Assembly: GCF_005960665.1 (NCBI RefSeq)
Contig: NZ_CP040676.1
Location: 1,684,501-1,748,500, forward strand
Reading direction: 5' to 3'
DNA length: 64,000 nucleotides
Origin: Exiguobacterium mexicanum
GTDB taxonomy: Bacteria > Bacillota > Bacilli > Exiguobacteriales > Exiguobacteriaceae
Part shown: positions 62,432 to 64,000 of the stretch, piece by piece
Layout: every line of letters starts with the position of its first letter
Numbering within the stretch: the stretch's first letter is position 1
The notes under the pieces: model-generated
Told to the model about the DNA's origin: nothing
The model's database searches: none
Seen by the model: only the letters and a program-made list of their open reading frames with translations
Position numbers and translations under genes: made by a program

Positions 62432-63076
62432 CTAGTCTTGGTCCGTTTGGACGTTCATTTCTTTATCCCGGAACACTTGCTGTGCATCTTGAATCTCGAC
62501 GCGGAGCTGACTCATCTCGGCATCGAGCAAAAATGCCGCTTCAGCCGCCCGGCGCAGGCGCTCCTGCACCTCGACCGGCATATCCCCGTCGTATTTATAG
62601 TTGAGCGAGTGCTCGATCGTTGCCCAAAAGTTCATCGCAAGCGTCCGCACTTGTACTTCGACAAGCGTCGGGAACTCGCCATGAATCGTTTGAACCGGGT
62701 ATTCGAGAATCAAATGGTAAGAGCGGTAGCCCGATTCCTTTTGGTTCGTGATATAGTTACGTTCCTCGACGATTTTAAAGTCGGTCCGGTGATGGAGCAG
62801 TTCAAGGACGTGGACGATATCGTCCACGAATTGGCACATGATGCGGAGTCCGGCGATGTCTTGCATCTCCGTCGACAACTTGTCGTAAGGGATTTGCTTT
62901 CGCTTCGCCTTCTCGAGAATGCTACCGACCGGTTTGACCCGTCCCGTGACAAACTCGATCGGTGAGTGGTCGTTTTGAGATTTATATTGTTTCCGAATCG
63001 CCTTGAATTTAACTTTCAGTTCATCGACCGCGATTTGATACGGCACTAAAAATTGATCCCAATCCATTGATTGCAT
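62432..63076 (-). CDS. relQ: small alarmone synthetase RelQ (YjbM)
   Basis: 214 residues, synthetase domain only. GRVKPVGSILEKAKRK, DIAGLRIMCQF and ESGYRSYHLI mark the pyrophosphokinase active site; an EVQVRT motif follows. It makes (p)ppGpp without ribosome control. GTGGTGA precedes the ATG. Eleven bases before nadF. Confidence 0.94.
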   Translation of the reverse strand: MQSMDWDQFLVPYQIAVDELKVKFKAIRKQYKSQNDHSPIEFVTGRVKPVGSILEKAKRKQIPYDKLSTEMQDIAGLRIMCQFVDDIVHVLELLHHRTDFKIVEERNYITNQKESGYRSYHLILEYPVQTIHGEFPTLVEVQVRTLAMNFWATIEHSLNYKYDGDMPVEVQERLRRAAEAAFLLDAEMSQLRVEIQDAQQVFRDKEMNVQTDQD

Positions 63077-63183
63077 ATGCTGTCACCACTTTCGTTCATT
63101 TCGGAAAACCCTGCTTTTTCCGTATGTATCCGATTGTATGGTATCATAAACGAACAATTGTTCATAGAATGGAGCGATGATTT

Positions 63184-63765
63184 ATGACCCAAGAAGTGGA
63201 AATTGAATTCAAATCGATGTTGACGAAAGACGAGTATGAGACCTTGCTCACCGCCTACGATTTAACGGACAAAGTGAAATGGCAAGCGAATGACTATTTC
63301 GATACACCGACGTTCGAACTGAAGAAGCACGGCGCCGCCCTACGAATTCGCGAGAAAAAACATGGCCAAGTGTTGACACTCAAACAACCGCATGACGTTG
63401 GACTGCTCGAGACGCATGCCCCAATCAATGAGGCAGAGGCCGAAAACTTGTTCAAATACGGCATCATCCATGACGACCAAATGAAAGAGGCGCTCGCCGC
63501 GTTCGACTTGTCCGGCCCGCTCGAACATCTCGGTCGCCTTGAGACGAAACGCGCGGAAATCGAGACACCAGACGGTCTGCTCGTCCTCGACGAAAGTCAT
63601 TATTTGGAGATTCACGACTATGAAATAGAATTTGAAGTGACCGATGAAGCGAAGGGCAAAATCGCGTTCGAACAGCTTCTTCATCGCCATGGCATTCCCC
63701 TCCGGCCCGCCAAAAATAAAATCGTTCGATTCATGGAAGAAAAGATGCGTCGAAACCAAGGTTGA
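63184..63765 (+). CDS. yjbK: CYTH domain protein YjbK
   Basis: 193 residues. The EVEIEFKSML start contains the ExExK signature of the CYTH (triphosphate tunnel) superfamily, which binds organic triphosphates or polyphosphate with divalent metal. GGAGCG precedes the ATG. Divergent from relQ. Confidence 0.9.
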   Translation: MTQEVEIEFKSMLTKDEYETLLTAYDLTDKVKWQANDYFDTPTFELKKHGAALRIREKKHGQVLTLKQPHDVGLLETHAPINEAEAENLFKYGIIHDDQMKEALAAFDLSGPLEHLGRLETKRAEIETPDGLLVLDESHYLEIHDYEIEFEVTDEAKGKIAFEQLLHRHGIPLRPAKNKIVRFMEEKMRRNQG

Positions 63766-63792
63766 GCAGATACGTTGCCAACCTTTTTTTTT
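63758..63792 (+). terminator. yjbK terminator
   Basis: AAGGTTG/CAACCTT with an inner GCA/TGC pairing, followed by TTTTTTTT. Confidence 0.8.
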
Positions 63793-63850
63793 CGTTGCTA
63801 CAATGAGCATACGATATATTTGATTTTTGTTTACGAGAGGAGGCGACACA

Positions 63851-64000
63851 ATGGAACTTGAACAATGTAATGAGTCATCCTGTTCATTGGAAGAATCTTC
63901 TATCCAAGTAACATATAAGCCATTAGAGTTATTCTATTTCATGGACATCTCAGATCCAGACGGGCTTCACGTGATGACACTCATTAAAAAACTCGAACTT
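63851..64000 (+). CDS. spxH: SpxH/YjbH-like ClpXP adaptor, 5' part only
   Basis: 50 codons to the window edge, open throughout. GAGAGGAGG stands seven bases upstream of the ATG. The match to B. subtilis YjbH runs through KPLELFYFMDISDPD ... TLIKKLEL. B. subtilis has CPEC at the position that reads DPDG here, so the thioredoxin-type CxxC is missing; two cysteines lie earlier (EQCNESSC), where YjbH has its zinc-binding His/Cys region. YjbH delivers Spx to ClpXP for degradation. The yjbK neighbourhood supports the call. C-terminal part is outside the window. Confidence 0.7.
   Translation, partial: MELEQCNESSCSLEESSIQVTYKPLELFYFMDISDPDGLHVMTLIKKLEL

Overview
The window reads as chromosome of a low-GC-clade Gram-positive bacterium of the order Bacillales, most likely an Exiguobacterium of the higher-GC group. 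The basis is protein-level resemblance and gene order recalled from Bacillus subtilis; no search was run. Base composition is near 50% GC, the caa3 oxidase subunit II carries its own cytochrome c domain, TTG and GTG starts with strong AGGAGG-type ribosome sites are common, and nearly every transcription unit ends in a recognisable intrinsic terminator.

Layout. 1-3096: two insertion sequences, an IS1182-family element cut by the left edge and a complete IS3-family element with 26-bp ends. 3101-13060: the cytochrome caa3 block on the minus strand (ctaB, ctaC, ctaD, ctaE, ctaF, ctaG, a CtaM/DUF420 protein, a Sco copper chaperone), divergent ctaA, and a photolyase. 13113-26510: pycA, ftsW, ylaN, an MFS transporter, ylaK (PIN-PhoH), ylaL, ylaI, ylaH, typA, ylaF and an inositol-monophosphatase/acetyltransferase fusion. 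26757-43156: yktA, an IS30-family element, speA, a DUF3055 gene, an AAC(6')-like acetyltransferase, pdhABCD, def, a lipoprotein-hydrolase fusion, a phospholipase D-like protein, RNase J, ykrA and a Ktr potassium-channel regulator. This stretch follows the B. subtilis ktrC-rnjA-def-pdh-speA-yktA-suhB-typA-ylaN-ftsW-pycA-cta order closely, so genes without a counterpart there stand out as lineage additions.

43252-53777: cydAB, an M20 deacetylase overlapping ccpC, bdbC, a strongly folded non-coding element, nadE, a BsuPI-domain lipoprotein, a CvfC-like HEAT protein and a flavin reductase/hydrolase/acetyltransferase operon. 54495-58537: several unrecognised genes, and an overlapping operon of pgpA, a PAP2 phosphatase and two unknown proteins. 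58623-64000: fabI behind a FapR-like operator, rodA, then yjbO, nadF, relQ, yjbK and the start of spxH, again in the B. subtilis yjb order.

How it works together. Central carbon flow (pyruvate dehydrogenase, pyruvate carboxylase, CcpC) sits beside two terminal oxidases, a copper- and heme-using caa3 enzyme with its assembly factors and a copper-free bd enzyme. Cell-envelope functions recur: two SEDS glycosyltransferases, phosphatidylglycerol-phosphate phosphatases and FabI. No CRISPR array, tRNA, rRNA or prophage was seen. The best candidates for something undescribed are the folded intergenic element at 48512-48696, two unusual gene fusions, the pgpA operon with two unknown proteins, and several perfect palindromes over or beside promoters.
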